The notes under the pieces: model-generated | Database searches by the model: none | What the model was told of the DNA's origin: nothing | The model's input: only the letters and a program-made list of their open reading frames with translations | Part shown: in pieces, positions 1 through 9,097 of the stretch | Layout: each line of letters begins with the position of its first letter | Position numbering within the stretch: the first letter of the stretch is position 1 | Source: Paenibacillus tritici | GTDB taxonomy: Bacteria > Bacillota > Bacilli > Paenibacillales > Paenibacillaceae | Direction of reading: 5' to 3' | Assembly: GCF_013204885.1 (NCBI RefSeq) | Contig: NZ_JABMKX010000010.1 | Coordinates: forward strand, 1-64,000 | Length of the DNA: 64,000 bases | Translations under genes and position numbers: made by a program

Positions 1-117
1 TACCAAGAAATAGACGTCTCACTAGGCGATGAGACGTCCAAGAAAAACCCGTTGGATCGGTACGTGCAATATATCCAGCAGTTAGGATATAGCGTGCAAT
101 TAAATCCTATCCAATAG
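1..117 (+). CDS. C-terminal fragment of an unidentified protein (runs in from the left)
   Basis: An open frame enters at base 1 and ends at TAG (115-117), giving 38 residues rich in charged and polar residues and ending in a helix-like stretch followed by a short strand (LGYSVQLNPIQ). The look resembles the tail of a small Xre-type or antitoxin protein, but this is too little sequence to assign a family. It lies directly upstream of a transposase remnant, so it may be a host gene next to the old insertion. I do not recognise it. Confidence 0.35.
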   Translation, partial: YQEIDVSLGDETSKKNPLDRYVQYIQQLGYSVQLNPIQ

Positions 118-158
118 TCTCCCCTTTTTCAAAAAAAACGAAACGTAATTTTGGGGCG

Positions 159-1130
159 GTGGGTCTTTTTTTGTCAAAATCCAGTCTGCGGCGCATTTTC
201 CGATACTTTTATTTTCGTATTAAACCCAAAGACAAGCCCCTGAAAAAAGCCGTTCGGAAGTTGCGTAAGGATTTGCTCCCTCGACTGCAGAAGTACGAAC
301 GATATCAAAAGCTGCTTGGGGACCGGAACAGTTTCAGCAAGACCGATCCAGAGGCAACGTTTATGCGGATGAAAGAAGACCACATGCGAAATGGCCAGCT
401 GAAACCGGCATACAATGTGCAAATCGGGACCGAAAACCAATTTATTTTAACCTACAGTATACATCAAAGACCAACCGACACCCGCTGTTTAGAGCCGCAT
501 CTGGAAAAATCCCAGCAGATCCTAGGAAAATGGCCAAAGACAGTCATTGCGGATGCAGGCTACGGCAGCGAAGAAAACTACGCCTATCTGGAAAATAGAG
601 GGATACAGGCGGTGGTGAAGTACGGTAGTTACCACAAGGAAAAAACTAAAGCCTGGAAAGCGAATGTTGGTAAAATCGAAAACTGGACATACGATACAGG
701 CGAGGATCACTGGGTGTGCCCAGCTGGGAACATGCTGCGTTTCCAAAGGGAAAGCAAGGAGACCCTAGAAAGCGGCTATGAAATTCGCAGACGGCATTAC
801 CGAAGCAGCTCCTGTGAAGGCTGCCCTCTAAAGGAGCGTTGCACGAAAGCGGCAGGAAATCGGGAGGTGGTCGTCAGTCTGGAACGGCTGCGATACCAGA
901 ACCAGGCACGGAAAATTCTACGGAGTGAAGAGGGCTACGCCTTGGCCGTACGCCGAATGACGGAGCCGGAAAGTGTATTCGGACAACTGAAGAACAACCG
1001 GGGGTTCCGGCGATTTCTGCTTCGCGGCATGGAGAAAGTGACGCTTGAGGTCGGGTGGCTTTCCCTTGCACATAATCTGCTGAAGCAAGCCGCCAATGAC
1101 CAAAAACGCAGAGCAGCGATCCTCCAATAA
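159..1130 (+). pseudogene. IS1182-family transposase, N-terminally truncated
   Basis: The frame encodes the C-terminal part of a DDE transposase of the IS1182 type. Visible hallmarks are the SKTDPEATFMRMKEDH block, AYNVQIGTENQFIL, the second catalytic Asp in TVIADAGYGS, the cysteine pair in CEGCPLKERC, and the catalytic Glu in ESVFGQLKNNRGFRRF followed by SLAHNL. The N-terminal part, which carries the first catalytic Asp in this family, is missing; the first 20 or so residues after the nominal GTG do not look like transposase. Intact family members are usually over 430 residues, against 323 here. No ribosome site supports the nominal start, so this is a remnant that should not transpose by itself. 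Confidence 0.85.
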
Positions 1131-1150
1131 CGGGAGAATCGCTGCTCTGC
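1108..1150 (+). terminator. Hairpin overlapping the transposase stop codon
   Basis: A 13-bp perfect stem (GCAGAGCAGCGAT at 1108-1120 against ATCGCTGCTCTGC at 1138-1150) brackets the TAA stop and is followed by a T-run (CACTTTTTG). This is an intrinsic terminator layout; its overlap with the coding end suggests the IS carries its own terminator. Confidence 0.7.
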
Positions 1151-1250
1151 TCACTTTTTGTAGCATTAAGAATATGAAGAGAACGGTCTTCCGCCGTAGA
1201 AAATCTACTTTTGGGACAGCCCCTTTTTTTTGGGATCTATTCTGCTCCGT

Positions 1251-2186
1251 CTACCGGTTCTGCCTAAGTCTCTTCCGGTAATCCATCGGCCGGCAGCCGT
1301 AGGTTTTCTTGAACATCTCCGTGAAACGGTTAACATTGCTGAAGCCGGTCATCCCGGAGATCTCCATGATTTTCTTATCTGTGGTTTCCAGCAGGCTCAC
1401 CGCCTCCGAGATCCGGTATTCGTTCAGGAAGTCCATCGGAGACAGGTCGAATTGCTTCTTCATGAAGCGGCAAAAGTACGATGGGCTCATATTGACCTGC
1501 TGCGCCATATCGGAGAGTGTGATCCGCTTGCTGTAGTTCTGCTGGACGTAGGCCAGCGTTTTTTTGGCCAGCATGGAACTGTTGCCGCCCCTGGACTGCC
1601 CGGGCAACCCCGTAGGCGGATACTCGGCCGCACACTTCTCCAGACGACACAGCACCTCGAACATCCTCGCCTTGATCAGCATCTCATAGCCGTGAGCCTC
1701 CTGCTGATAGAGATCCCGCACTTCCTCCAGCAGTGGAATAAGCCGCAGCTTCTCCTCCAGCTCCCGCTTGATCAGCAGCGGATAACGGCGGTTATTCAAG
1801 AACAACGGGAAGACATACTGCTGCTGTATCTGATCATTCTCCAGGCTGGAGAGGAAATTGAAGTGCACCAGCACCGCGCAGAAGATAATCTCCTCCTGAT
1901 TCAGCCGGATCGCAGAATGCAGCATATTCGGCTGAATGAATACCACCTCTCCGCTCTGCACGACCATCTTCTCTTGCCCCACATGGAACTTGGCCGCCCC
2001 CTTGACCATGAACAGCAGCTCCAGCTCTTCATGCCAGTGGGAATACAGCACCAGATTATTCATGGGAGGTACCTTGGTCACATGCACGCTCATGCGGAAC
2101 TGTCTGCTGCCATGAGTAAGTTTCTCTTTCATATCCTGAGAGACGGGCTCGCCGATGGGTTCCAGCAGTTCAAGCGTTTTTTTCAC
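1251..2186 (-). CDS. AraC-family transcriptional regulator with cupin sensor
   Basis: A 311-residue regulator. The N-terminal half (about residues 30-150) has a cupin-like sugar-sensing pattern with HWHEELELLFMVKGAAKF. The C-terminal 100 residues carry the two AraC helix-turn-helix motifs (LSDMAQQVNMSPSYFCRFMKK and IMEISGMTGFSNVNRFTEMFKK, then a YRKRL end). I prefer the GTG at 2186 over the TTG at 2213, because GGGAGGGA lies about 10 bases upstream of the GTG and inside the longer frame. It is the last gene of a run with the ABC importer (20-48 bases after the permease), so it probably controls that importer in response to its sugar. This arrangement replaces the two-component pair often found next to such transporters. 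Confidence 0.88.
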   Translation of the reverse strand: MKKTLELLEPIGEPVSQDMKEKLTHGSRQFRMSVHVTKVPPMNNLVLYSHWHEELELLFMVKGAAKFHVGQEKMVVQSGEVVFIQPNMLHSAIRLNQEEIIFCAVLVHFNFLSSLENDQIQQQYVFPLFLNNRRYPLLIKRELEEKLRLIPLLEEVRDLYQQEAHGYEMLIKARMFEVLCRLEKCAAEYPPTGLPGQSRGGNSSMLAKKTLAYVQQNYSKRITLSDMAQQVNMSPSYFCRFMKKQFDLSPMDFLNEYRISEAVSLLETTDKKIMEISGMTGFSNVNRFTEMFKKTYGCRPMDYRKRLRQNR

Positions 2187-2233
2187 CGAAGTTCTCTCCC
2201 TCCCGGCCCGCAAGATGCAGCCCGCAGCATGAC

Positions 2234-3163
2234 TCAGCCTTTCACTGCACCGATCATTACACCCTTCTCAAAATACTTCTGGATAAACGGATAGATAATC
2301 AGCACCGGCACCGTCGATACGATAATGACCGCATATTTGATCTGATCCGCGAACTGCTGGGCATAGCTGCCCGCACCGGCTCCCGCACCTGATCCGGCTC
2401 CGCCGGCGAACGCCTGATTGGACAGCAGAATATTGCGGAGGACAATCTGCAGCGGCTGTAAGCTATCCGTATTGATATAGAGCAACGCGTTGAAGAAGTC
2501 GTTCCAGTGACCGACCATATAATAGAGCGTAATGACTGAAATTACCGCCTTGGACAGCGGGACCACAACCGATACGAAGTAACGGAAATGCGAGCAGCCA
2601 TCCAGGGTAGCCGCTTCGTGCAGCTCTTCCGGAATTGAAGTCTCGAAGAACGTTCTCGTAATAATCAGATTGTAAACGCTAATCGCTCCATTCACAATCA
2701 TTACCCATGGCGTATTGAGCAGATTCAGATCCCGGATCAGCAGATAGGTAGGAATCATGCCGCCGCCGAAGTACATCGTGATGACGAATAGCGGCATAAT
2801 GAACCTGCGTGCCTTGAACTTCCGCTGGGACAAGGCATAAGCCGCAGGAAGCGTAACCAGCAGATTCAGCAGTGTGCCCAGCACCGTGTAGATGATCGTA
2901 TTCATATATCCCTGCCAGATCCGGGTGTCCTTGAAAATCTGCTCATAGCCGTAAAAATTAACCGCCTTCGGCCATAAAATAACCTGTCCCTGGTTCACCA
3001 TGGTGGAGTTGCTGACCGAGGCGATGATGATGAAATACAATGGATAGGCGACCATCACGAACGCTGCAATGCTTATAACCGCAACTACCAGCGTATACAG
3101 CCTGTCTGCAATCCCGCCCGAAACATTCAAGCTTTGTGAATGAGACGCTTGTCGGCGTGACAT
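2234..3163 (-). CDS. Carbohydrate ABC transporter permease (LplC/YtcP type)
   Basis: A 309-residue inner-membrane permease with six predicted helices and the EAA loop that contacts the ATPase (EELHEAATLDGCSHFRYF). It ends in KYFEKGVMIGAVKG, typical of the YtcP/LplC group. A Gly/Ala-rich insert (AGGAGSGAGAGAGS) sits in the periplasm-facing loop before the last helix. It starts 12 bases after the LplB-type permease, behind AAGGAGGGG. Together with the permease and binding protein it would import an oligosaccharide or modified sugar. No ATPase is encoded here; in this family a shared MsmX-type ATPase is normally supplied elsewhere. Confidence 0.92.
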   Translation of the reverse strand: MSRRQASHSQSLNVSGGIADRLYTLVVAVISIAAFVMVAYPLYFIIIASVSNSTMVNQGQVILWPKAVNFYGYEQIFKDTRIWQGYMNTIIYTVLGTLLNLLVTLPAAYALSQRKFKARRFIMPLFVITMYFGGGMIPTYLLIRDLNLLNTPWVMIVNGAISVYNLIITRTFFETSIPEELHEAATLDGCSHFRYFVSVVVPLSKAVISVITLYYMVGHWNDFFNALLYINTDSLQPLQIVLRNILLSNQAFAGGAGSGAGAGAGSYAQQFADQIKYAVIIVSTVPVLIIYPFIQKYFEKGVMIGAVKG

Positions 3164-3175
3164 CCCATCCCCTCC

Positions 3176-4129
3176 TTACATCAGACTTATTTTTGAAGTT
3201 TTTTTGGCCAGTGCATTCGCCAGCATCAGGAACGTAAAGTTAATCAGGGTGTTGAATAGTCCGACCGCTGAACCGAAGCTGAACTGGTTGGATTTCACGC
3301 CTACGTTGAACACATACGTGGAGATGACCTCCGAGACCGGTTTGTTGAGACTGTTTTGCATCAGAAAAGTCTTCTCGAAGCCCACACTGAGGATGCTGCC
3401 CATATTCATAATTAGCAGGATAATAATCGTCGGCAGGATGGCCGGAAGCTCCACATGCCAGACCGTCTGCCAGCGGTTGGCCCCGTCAATTCTGGCAGCA
3501 TCGTACTGCTGTGAATCCACCGAGGAGAGGGCTGCGATGAAGATAATGCTGTTCCAGCCGCACGCCTGCCAGATGGCAGAGATCACATACACAGGGACGA
3601 AGGCGCCGGGATCACCGATAAGATTCGTATCCGCAGGGATCAGATGCAGCGCTTTCAGGAAGCCGTCGATCAGTCCGGTGGTAGGAGACAGCATAATCTG
3701 CAGCAACGCTACCAGAACTACGGTTGAAATGAAGTAAGGCATATATACGGTAGTCTGGAGGATGCGCTTGCGTCTGTTGCTGCGGATCGAGTTGACAACC
3801 AGCGCCAGCAATATAGGCATCGGAAAGCCCAGCAGGATGGAGAAAAAAGCGATGATAAAGGTATTTCTCAGCGTGGGCCAGAACATCGGGCTGGTGAAAT
3901 ATTGCTCGAAATATTTAAATCCGGCCCAGTCTCCCCCCGTCAGCCCTTTGCTGAAATCAAATTCACGGAAAGCAAGCTGAATGCCATACATCGGACCATA
4001 GCAGAATATGGCGATATAGATAACCGCAGGAAGCACCATCAGCCATAGCTGAACATGCCCGGCTTGCTTACGTAACCATCCGTTCCCGCGAAGGGTCTGA
4101 GGCGGCACCGTCGTCTGTGCTGGTTTCAT
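3176..4129 (-). CDS. Carbohydrate ABC transporter permease (LplB/YteP type)
   Basis: A 317-residue permease with about six membrane segments. The conserved EAA-type loop reads QQYDAARIDGANRWQTVWHVELPAI. The N-terminal portion has the family sequence WLMVLPAVIYIAIFCYGPMYGIQLAF. It follows the binding-protein gene by 28 bases and has a good ribosome site (GAAGGAG). It should form the heterodimeric channel with the downstream LplC-type protein. Substrate cannot be read from sequence; related systems move aldouronates, pectin fragments or other oligosaccharides. Confidence 0.92.
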   Translation of the reverse strand: MKPAQTTVPPQTLRGNGWLRKQAGHVQLWLMVLPAVIYIAIFCYGPMYGIQLAFREFDFSKGLTGGDWAGFKYFEQYFTSPMFWPTLRNTFIIAFFSILLGFPMPILLALVVNSIRSNRRKRILQTTVYMPYFISTVVLVALLQIMLSPTTGLIDGFLKALHLIPADTNLIGDPGAFVPVYVISAIWQACGWNSIIFIAALSSVDSQQYDAARIDGANRWQTVWHVELPAILPTIIILLIMNMGSILSVGFEKTFLMQNSLNKPVSEVISTYVFNVGVKSNQFSFGSAVGLFNTLINFTFLMLANALAKKTSKISLM

Positions 4130-4157
4130 TTAAGAGCGCTCCTTCCATTCAAGTCCG

Positions 4158-5792
4158 CTATTTCAAGGTCGAGAGATATTCCTCATAGGCTTTTTGACGG
4201 ATTTGCAGGTTCTGCTCAAGACCGGAGCTATTGACGGATGCAACATACGCGGCCCATTCCTTCTCGATATCTACCTTCGTTGTCAGCCAGTTGGCCCACT
4301 TCTGATCGGTGATATTATTAATGTTCGCCTGATTCATAGCCAGGGTATTGGTGTCCTCCGTACTGTATTTCATGAAGTTCTGCGGATAGACATTCGTTTT
4401 CTGGTCCGCCTTATTCAGCAGCTCGTCATAGACGGCTTTTTCTTTGAGGACATTCTGCATATCCGAGCCGAGAGTCAGCTTGTCTTTCAGCGCATCGGCA
4501 ATATACATCGGACCGTTGTCGGCGAATGAATTCGTCCATTTCCAGGAGCCCGGGTCAAGCGAAGCATCCGCCGGAGGAAGAACCTCATAGGTGCCATCCC
4601 CGTTGTCCTTCATGCCCTTGTCCGTGTCATTCATCCCGCCAAACAATACCTGCAGGCTGACAACCGGCTCATAAAAAGCATCAATGAAACGGATCGCGGC
4701 TTCCTTGTTCTTCGAGCTGGCACTGACCGACACGGCATTGGAGCCGTAATTCTGATAGTAGTAATCATCGCTCCAGTACAGCTCATCTGTAGAGTCTGCA
4801 TGGTGCTTAAGCTGCGGCAAAGTAATATACTGATCCTTCAGCTCGTTGCCGAAGCGGTCCCCCGTCTCCCAGCCCCAGGTAAATCCGACTTTGGCAGTAG
4901 CGCCGCTGCCCCGGGCAACGGACTGGAATTTGGAGTAATCCTGTGTGACGGCCTCTTTGTTGATCAGGTTCTGGCTGTACAGCTTCTGCAGGAATTGCAT
5001 CAATGTCTTGAACCGCTCATCCACGTAGAAATTCTTAACCTGCGCCCCTTCCGTGAAGTAGCCGTCGCTTGCCCCATTGGACAGAGGAAGCCCCAGGCTG
5101 CCCAGCAGCAGCTTCGGCGTGAAGTCCCAGCCTATCGGATTGAAGTCCATCGGAATCTCATCCGTCTTATCCCCGTTCTGATTCGGATCTCCGTCGCGGA
5201 AGGCAATCAGCACGGCTTCAAGCTCATCCCAGGTCGTAGGCACCTGAAGGCCCAGATTGTTCAGCCAGGTTTTATTAATGAACATGGAGGCCGTGGAGCC
5301 GGGCCAAATCCCTTTATATCGCGGAGTGCCATAGAGCTTACCGTCAATTTGTGTAGCAAGCGTTTTCAATTCCGGGTGCTCGCTGAACATCTTTTGGATA
5401 TTGGGTGCACCTTGGTCGATCAGCGGACCTAAGTCCTCAAATAATCCGTTGAATTGGACGAAATCCGAATTGGACGTAGCATTAAACAGCAAATCTGGAA
5501 TTTCACCGCTGGCAAAAAGAGCGCTTTTCTTCTGATCCCAGTCGGCGGAGATCTGCTGCCATTCGATGTCTACGTTCGCCTTCTCTTCTAAATCTGTAAG
5601 CCATTTCATTTCCCCGACGTCTTTGGTGAGCGAGTGCTTCACAATAATGGCCTTCAGCTTCGTCTTCCCCTCCGGTGAGCTGTTGCCCGAATCCGGCCCA
5701 TCCGAACTATTCTCCTTGCTGCTGCAACCCGCCAATGATAGTCCCGCCAGACAGCCTGCCAAAAGTAAGGCAAGAACACTCTTTTTTCTCAT
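4158..5792 (-). CDS. Extracellular sugar-binding lipoprotein (LplA/YtcQ type)
   Basis: A 544-residue solute-binding protein with a lipoprotein signal peptide: basic MRKK, a hydrophobic core, and the lipobox LAGC with the acylated Cys at residue 23, followed by a Ser/Gly/Asp-rich linker. The mature part has family patterns such as GKLYGTPRYKGIWPGS, WLNNLGLQVPTTWDELEAVL and the calcium-loop-like DGDPNQNGDKTDEIPMDF. Length fits the large LplA class (about 500-560). First gene of the importer operon, so the promoter should lie in the 5.8-6.1 kb gap. It would capture the substrate outside the membrane and deliver it to the two permeases. Confidence 0.93.
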   Translation of the reverse strand: MRKKSVLALLLAGCLAGLSLAGCSSKENSSDGPDSGNSSPEGKTKLKAIIVKHSLTKDVGEMKWLTDLEEKANVDIEWQQISADWDQKKSALFASGEIPDLLFNATSNSDFVQFNGLFEDLGPLIDQGAPNIQKMFSEHPELKTLATQIDGKLYGTPRYKGIWPGSTASMFINKTWLNNLGLQVPTTWDELEAVLIAFRDGDPNQNGDKTDEIPMDFNPIGWDFTPKLLLGSLGLPLSNGASDGYFTEGAQVKNFYVDERFKTLMQFLQKLYSQNLINKEAVTQDYSKFQSVARGSGATAKVGFTWGWETGDRFGNELKDQYITLPQLKHHADSTDELYWSDDYYYQNYGSNAVSVSASSKNKEAAIRFIDAFYEPVVSLQVLFGGMNDTDKGMKDNGDGTYEVLPPADASLDPGSWKWTNSFADNGPMYIADALKDKLTLGSDMQNVLKEKAVYDELLNKADQKTNVYPQNFMKYSTEDTNTLAMNQANINNITDQKWANWLTTKVDIEKEWAAYVASVNSSGLEQNLQIRQKAYEEYLSTLK

Positions 5793-6130
5793 TTAATCTA
5801 CCCCCTCAGATGGAATATAAGAATTAACAATTTATACATTTAATTCTTTCTTTATTAAGGTAAGCGTTATCATTATTATAATTTTTCTTCTTGCCCATGT
5901 CTCACCGTATATTACCTTTTAATCATCGTATTTTGACCTTTTTGGCAGAGAGAATGTGATATTACAAGGGTTCTACCGGCTTGAAGTAGGTGAAAATTGA
6001 CACATAGGGATTCTTGCGAGGAACAGGAATCACTTGTGCGCGGATGGAGAATAATAATTCCTGTTTATGTAGCTCTGACTGCAACCTTTTACCCCGTAAT
6101 GCCATCTAAGAGTATACGAGGTGAGGCACA
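5793..6130. other. Divergent intergenic region between importer operon and SLH gene
   Basis: This 338-base gap must hold both divergent promoters. An AT-rich tract lies at about 5820-5890, with a loose TTATCATTATTATAA stretch that is too asymmetric to call a Fur box. No ORF, strong hairpin or repeat was found. The SLH gene has its own ribosome site, GAGGTGAGG, just before 6131. Confidence 0.5.
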
Positions 6131-7099
6131 ATGAAGAATAAATCTTTCCAGATGCGTACTGCAAAATTCACTCTGGCATGCAGCATTCTGGCGTCAACGG
6201 TAACTTTCGGAGCATCGGCTTCTGCCTTTTCGGATCTGAAGGGCCATGCTTCCGAATCCAAAATCAATGCCCTTCATCAAGAGGGCGCCCTTAACGGAGT
6301 GACCAGCGATAAGTTCGCACCGAAATCCAAGCTGACTTATGCCCAAGGCCTGCAGTTCATTGTAAGCGGCCTGAAGCTCTCTCCGCAGAACACCTCCGGC
6401 AAGCAAGCCGGTGATTACTTCGACAAAGTGAAGAATACGGCCTGGTATGCCCCCGCATTCCTGACGGCCAAAGAGAGCGGCTTGCCGCTGGACAGGTCCA
6501 TTGATCCTAACGCCGTCATGACCCGTATCCAGTTCGCACATTTGCTGCTTCAGACGCTCCAGAACAAAGGGGACTTCGCGTATACGGAGAGGTACGCAGA
6601 GATTTCGGACGGCGGCAAGCTATCCGCCGCGGAGATGAACAGCCTGCAGATCCTGGTCAACACCCGGCTGATCGCACTGGAGAAGAATAACACCTTCCGT
6701 CCGAATGAACCGGTTACCCGCGCGGAGGCTGCGGTATGGGTCTATGATGCCGCCAAATTCGCCAAGGAAGTGATTAACATGGATAACAGCAATACAGCTC
6801 CCGCTTACACCTACGAAGCCGCAGTTACGCTGGACAAAGCCGCAACTGGTGTGAACAAAGCCACTGTGACTGTCTCCAATCTGCCGAACCCGGGGTACGG
6901 CCTGTTCATTGAACGGATTGAATTCGGCGCGGACCACACCGCAGTGATCTACTTCAGGGTGACTAAGCCGGCTCCCGGTTCCATGAACCCGCAGGTAATC
7001 TCGGCAGGCACCGCAGTCACTTATCTGCCGGAAGGCTACACAGCAGTAGCCCAACCCGTAGCAGGCCAGGAGACTTCGACCACTCCTCCAGTTAGATAA
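6131..7099 (+). CDS. S-layer homology domain protein with PrcB-like C-terminal domain
   Basis: A 322-residue exported protein. Residues 1-33 form a signal peptide ending near ASASA. Residues about 33-215 contain SLH-type repeats (FSDLKGHASESKINALHQEGALNGVTSDKFAPKSKLTYAQ is split here only by description; the third repeat ends in the canonical FRPNEPVTRAEAAVWVYDAA). SLH repeats bind pyruvylated wall polymers and anchor proteins to the cell surface. The last 90 residues (from TYEAAVTLDKAA) resemble the PrcB C-terminal domain known from protease-complex stabilising proteins, with a GYGLFIERIEF-type strand pattern. It is monocistronic and faces a strong hairpin. Likely a wall-anchored accessory protein; partner unknown. 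Confidence 0.82.
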   Translation: MKNKSFQMRTAKFTLACSILASTVTFGASASAFSDLKGHASESKINALHQEGALNGVTSDKFAPKSKLTYAQGLQFIVSGLKLSPQNTSGKQAGDYFDKVKNTAWYAPAFLTAKESGLPLDRSIDPNAVMTRIQFAHLLLQTLQNKGDFAYTERYAEISDGGKLSAAEMNSLQILVNTRLIALEKNNTFRPNEPVTRAEAAVWVYDAAKFAKEVINMDNSNTAPAYTYEAAVTLDKAATGVNKATVTVSNLPNPGYGLFIERIEFGADHTAVIYFRVTKPAPGSMNPQVISAGTAVTYLPEGYTAVAQPVAGQETSTTPPVR

Positions 7100-7115
7100 G
7101 TTGATATTTATATAA

Positions 7116-7154
7116 AAACAGCGCACCGTCCGGACATCCGGCGGTGCGCTGTTT
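7116..7154. terminator. Bidirectional terminator between SLH gene and lipoprotein
   Basis: A 12-13 bp stem (AAACAGCGCACCG against CGGTGCGCTGTTT) with A-rich and T-rich flanks separates two convergent genes, so it can serve both. Confidence 0.8.
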
Positions 7155-7184
7155 GCAGTTGGTTCTATTCACATGCTGCGGGAA

Positions 7185-7937
7185 TCAGGGAGTCCACTGA
7201 TCGTGGATAATGCCAACCAGCGTGTGGTCCTGGCCGATTTTCTCAAAAACCAGACGCAGGCTGCTCCAGTCCATCCCCTCTGCCGAAGGATCTACACCGG
7301 CAATGTGATATTCTACGAAATCATGGCTGTCTGCAGGGTATACCTCCCTCAGATTGTTGAGTGTCGTCCCTTGGCCCAGACCCTGGTTCAGCGCAATCTC
7401 AGCCTTGCCGGCGAAATCAGCATCGTACACAAAGTCTTTGTAGTAGTCGGCAAAGGTTAGCTCAATGATCTCGCCAGTACCCGCGAACTCCCGCCATTCC
7501 CGCTTGCGGGTATCCTGCATCGCCTGTTCGAGCTCCTCCCTGCTAAGCACAACGTCCCGCTTCGTATCGACATAGGCGTAGGGGGAGAATCGTACTCCGC
7601 GCTCCGGGTGCACCCAGGCCGCCAGCGTCTCCATATTGCCGCTCTTCAGTGCCCGCATCACCGTTGCTGCCGCTTCCAATGCTGTAGGCGGGGTGCCTTC
7701 CTCCGGCGGTCCGGGATCTTCCGCTACCGGCGGTGCTTCCGTGGCCGCAGGACTTGGAGCAGCCGTTGATGAAGGTGCCGGGGAAGACGCGGTCTCCGCA
7801 GGTGCCAGCGTAGGGGCCTGAGTCTGCTCTGGAGCAGACGTAGCTTCCGGCGCCGTATTCTCTGCAGAACCGCAAGCGGCCAGAACCAGCGTTAGAGCCA
7901 GCAGTGCAGTAAAACCAATAGTTCTGGATGTATTCAT
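7185..7937 (-). CDS. Hypothetical lipoprotein with Ala/Pro/Glu linker
   Basis: A 250-residue lipoprotein. The signal peptide ends in the lipobox LAACG (Cys about residue 22). Residues 25-90 form a low-complexity linker rich in Ala, Pro, Thr and Glu, a common wall-spanning tether. The remaining globular part (EAAATVMRALKSGNMETLAAWVHPERGVRFSPY and onward) resembles small NTF2-like or DUF-type extracytoplasmic domains, but I cannot name the family with confidence. Ribosome site AAGGAGG lies 12 bases before ATG. Linker and length fit Paenibacillus surface lipoproteins; the gene at 26957 has the same layout with a different domain. Confidence 0.75.
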   Translation of the reverse strand: MNTSRTIGFTALLALTLVLAACGSAENTAPEATSAPEQTQAPTLAPAETASSPAPSSTAAPSPAATEAPPVAEDPGPPEEGTPPTALEAAATVMRALKSGNMETLAAWVHPERGVRFSPYAYVDTKRDVVLSREELEQAMQDTRKREWREFAGTGEIIELTFADYYKDFVYDADFAGKAEIALNQGLGQGTTLNNLREVYPADSHDFVEYHIAGVDPSAEGMDWSSLRLVFEKIGQDHTLVGIIHDQWTP

Positions 7938-8021
7938 GAACCTGCAATTCCTCCTTATGATGCTATTCTTATTCTATTTAGACGCTTGCCGGGCGGAGAT
8001 AGTTGCAGGTTGATTGCTCCC

Positions 8022-8942
8022 TTACCCCAGCTCCGTATAATATCTGATCTCCTGCCGTCCCGTCTGGAACCCGACTGACTTATATAGGGACAAGGCCGAG
8101 TCATTGTCCGTCAGTACGACAAGCTGCGCCTGCTCCAGCCCCTGCTCCTTCAGATACGACAGCGCATGGCTCAGCAGAGCCTTGGCGATGCCCCGTCTTC
8201 TCCAGGGCTCACGGACAAATACATCTTCAATAATGCCGGTCTCTTCTTCCTGCCAGACCATCAGACTGCCGGCTACTTGGCCTGCATCCCTCACAACAAT
8301 GGAGGTCCAGAGCGGATGCTCCTGGTATTCCAGCAGACGTTCCATACCCAGTGGTGTATCCGGCCAGATTTCAGCCTCCAGCTCCAGATAAGCCTCTCTC
8401 TGCTCCGGTGAATCCAGCGGAGCAAAAACCGCCTCCAACCCTGAATCGGGCTCCGCCGCCGCTATAGGTTCATTCAAGTCACGATGGAGCGTATACAAGC
8501 GGCTATACGGCAGGTAACCCAGATGCTTGTCAAAATAAGTATGGTAGCTCTCCTCCGCAGCATAATTCCCTGTACACAGAATTGTGCCATATTCCCTGGA
8601 CAGCGTACCGCGCAGTTCATGTGCCCGTTTCAGCAGACGGGAGTAGAGGCCGTCCAGCAGTTCAAGATCCTTTTCCCGTCCGGGCAGCGTCTTCAGATTC
8701 ATAAAAATCTTGTGTTTGCTCTCTGCCGCCCGTCCCGGAGGTACCACATTGAAGATCTGTAGCTGGCCTTTCGCCACCATCTTATCCCCCTCAAAGGCGC
8801 AGAACACATTCTCCCAGTTCTCCTCGTCCCCCACCCACCAGAACAGCACATCCTCCTGCGCCGACACCAGCGCGTACATCTCCCCAAGTGCCTCCATATC
8901 GCCCTGCTCAAACTGCCGGATCCTTCTGTTCACCATTTCCAT
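8022..8942 (-). CDS. GNAT-family N-acetyltransferase
   Basis: A 306-residue protein whose last 110 residues carry the GNAT fold: the acetyl-CoA loop is EPWRRRGIAKALLSHALSYL, followed by VVLTDNDSALSLYKSVGFQ. The first 180 residues are less typical and may form a second, degenerate GNAT-like half (it starts RIRQFEQGDMEALGEMYALV, a usual GNAT opening). The acceptor substrate cannot be predicted. AAGGTGG precedes the ATG. It stands alone, with its 5' end facing the large tandem arrays. Confidence 0.85.
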   Translation of the reverse strand: MEMVNRRIRQFEQGDMEALGEMYALVSAQEDVLFWWVGDEENWENVFCAFEGDKMVAKGQLQIFNVVPPGRAAESKHKIFMNLKTLPGREKDLELLDGLYSRLLKRAHELRGTLSREYGTILCTGNYAAEESYHTYFDKHLGYLPYSRLYTLHRDLNEPIAAAEPDSGLEAVFAPLDSPEQREAYLELEAEIWPDTPLGMERLLEYQEHPLWTSIVVRDAGQVAGSLMVWQEEETGIIEDVFVREPWRRRGIAKALLSHALSYLKEQGLEQAQLVVLTDNDSALSLYKSVGFQTGRQEIRYYTELG

Positions 8943-9097
8943 CCCGCCACCTTGTCTCTAATTTCCCCCATCCTACCACTTCCAACGCTCATCCAGTTGA
9001 TCCTAAACGACTATAGTTGTTTTCTACTGTTGCTCGTTTAACATAACCTTATATTGTTCCGTTCAGACTACTTTCCTGGGACATATCGGGAGCAACG

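Larger units (their letters stand above)
159..1223 (+). mobile_element. IS1182-type element, right-hand remnant with terminal repeat
   Basis: Downstream of the transposase frame lies a terminal sequence reading ACTTTTGGGACAGCCCC (1207-1223), whose reverse complement GGGGCTGTCCCAAAAGT is the typical IS1182-group end. This marks the right boundary. No matching left end is visible, in line with the truncated transposase. The left limit given is nominal. Confidence 0.75.

Noticed and set aside
1230..2294. 354-residue plus-strand frame opposite the AraC gene
   Set aside because: Shadow of the AraC gene; no ribosome site or family pattern.
5865..5885. Fur-like AT-rich stretch upstream of the sugar-binding lipoprotein
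   Set aside because: Not palindromic, and a sugar importer gives no reason to expect iron control.
9001..9060. Possible family D unit near 9014
   Set aside because: A single TAGTTGT-type stretch with no partner at 51 or 62 bp.
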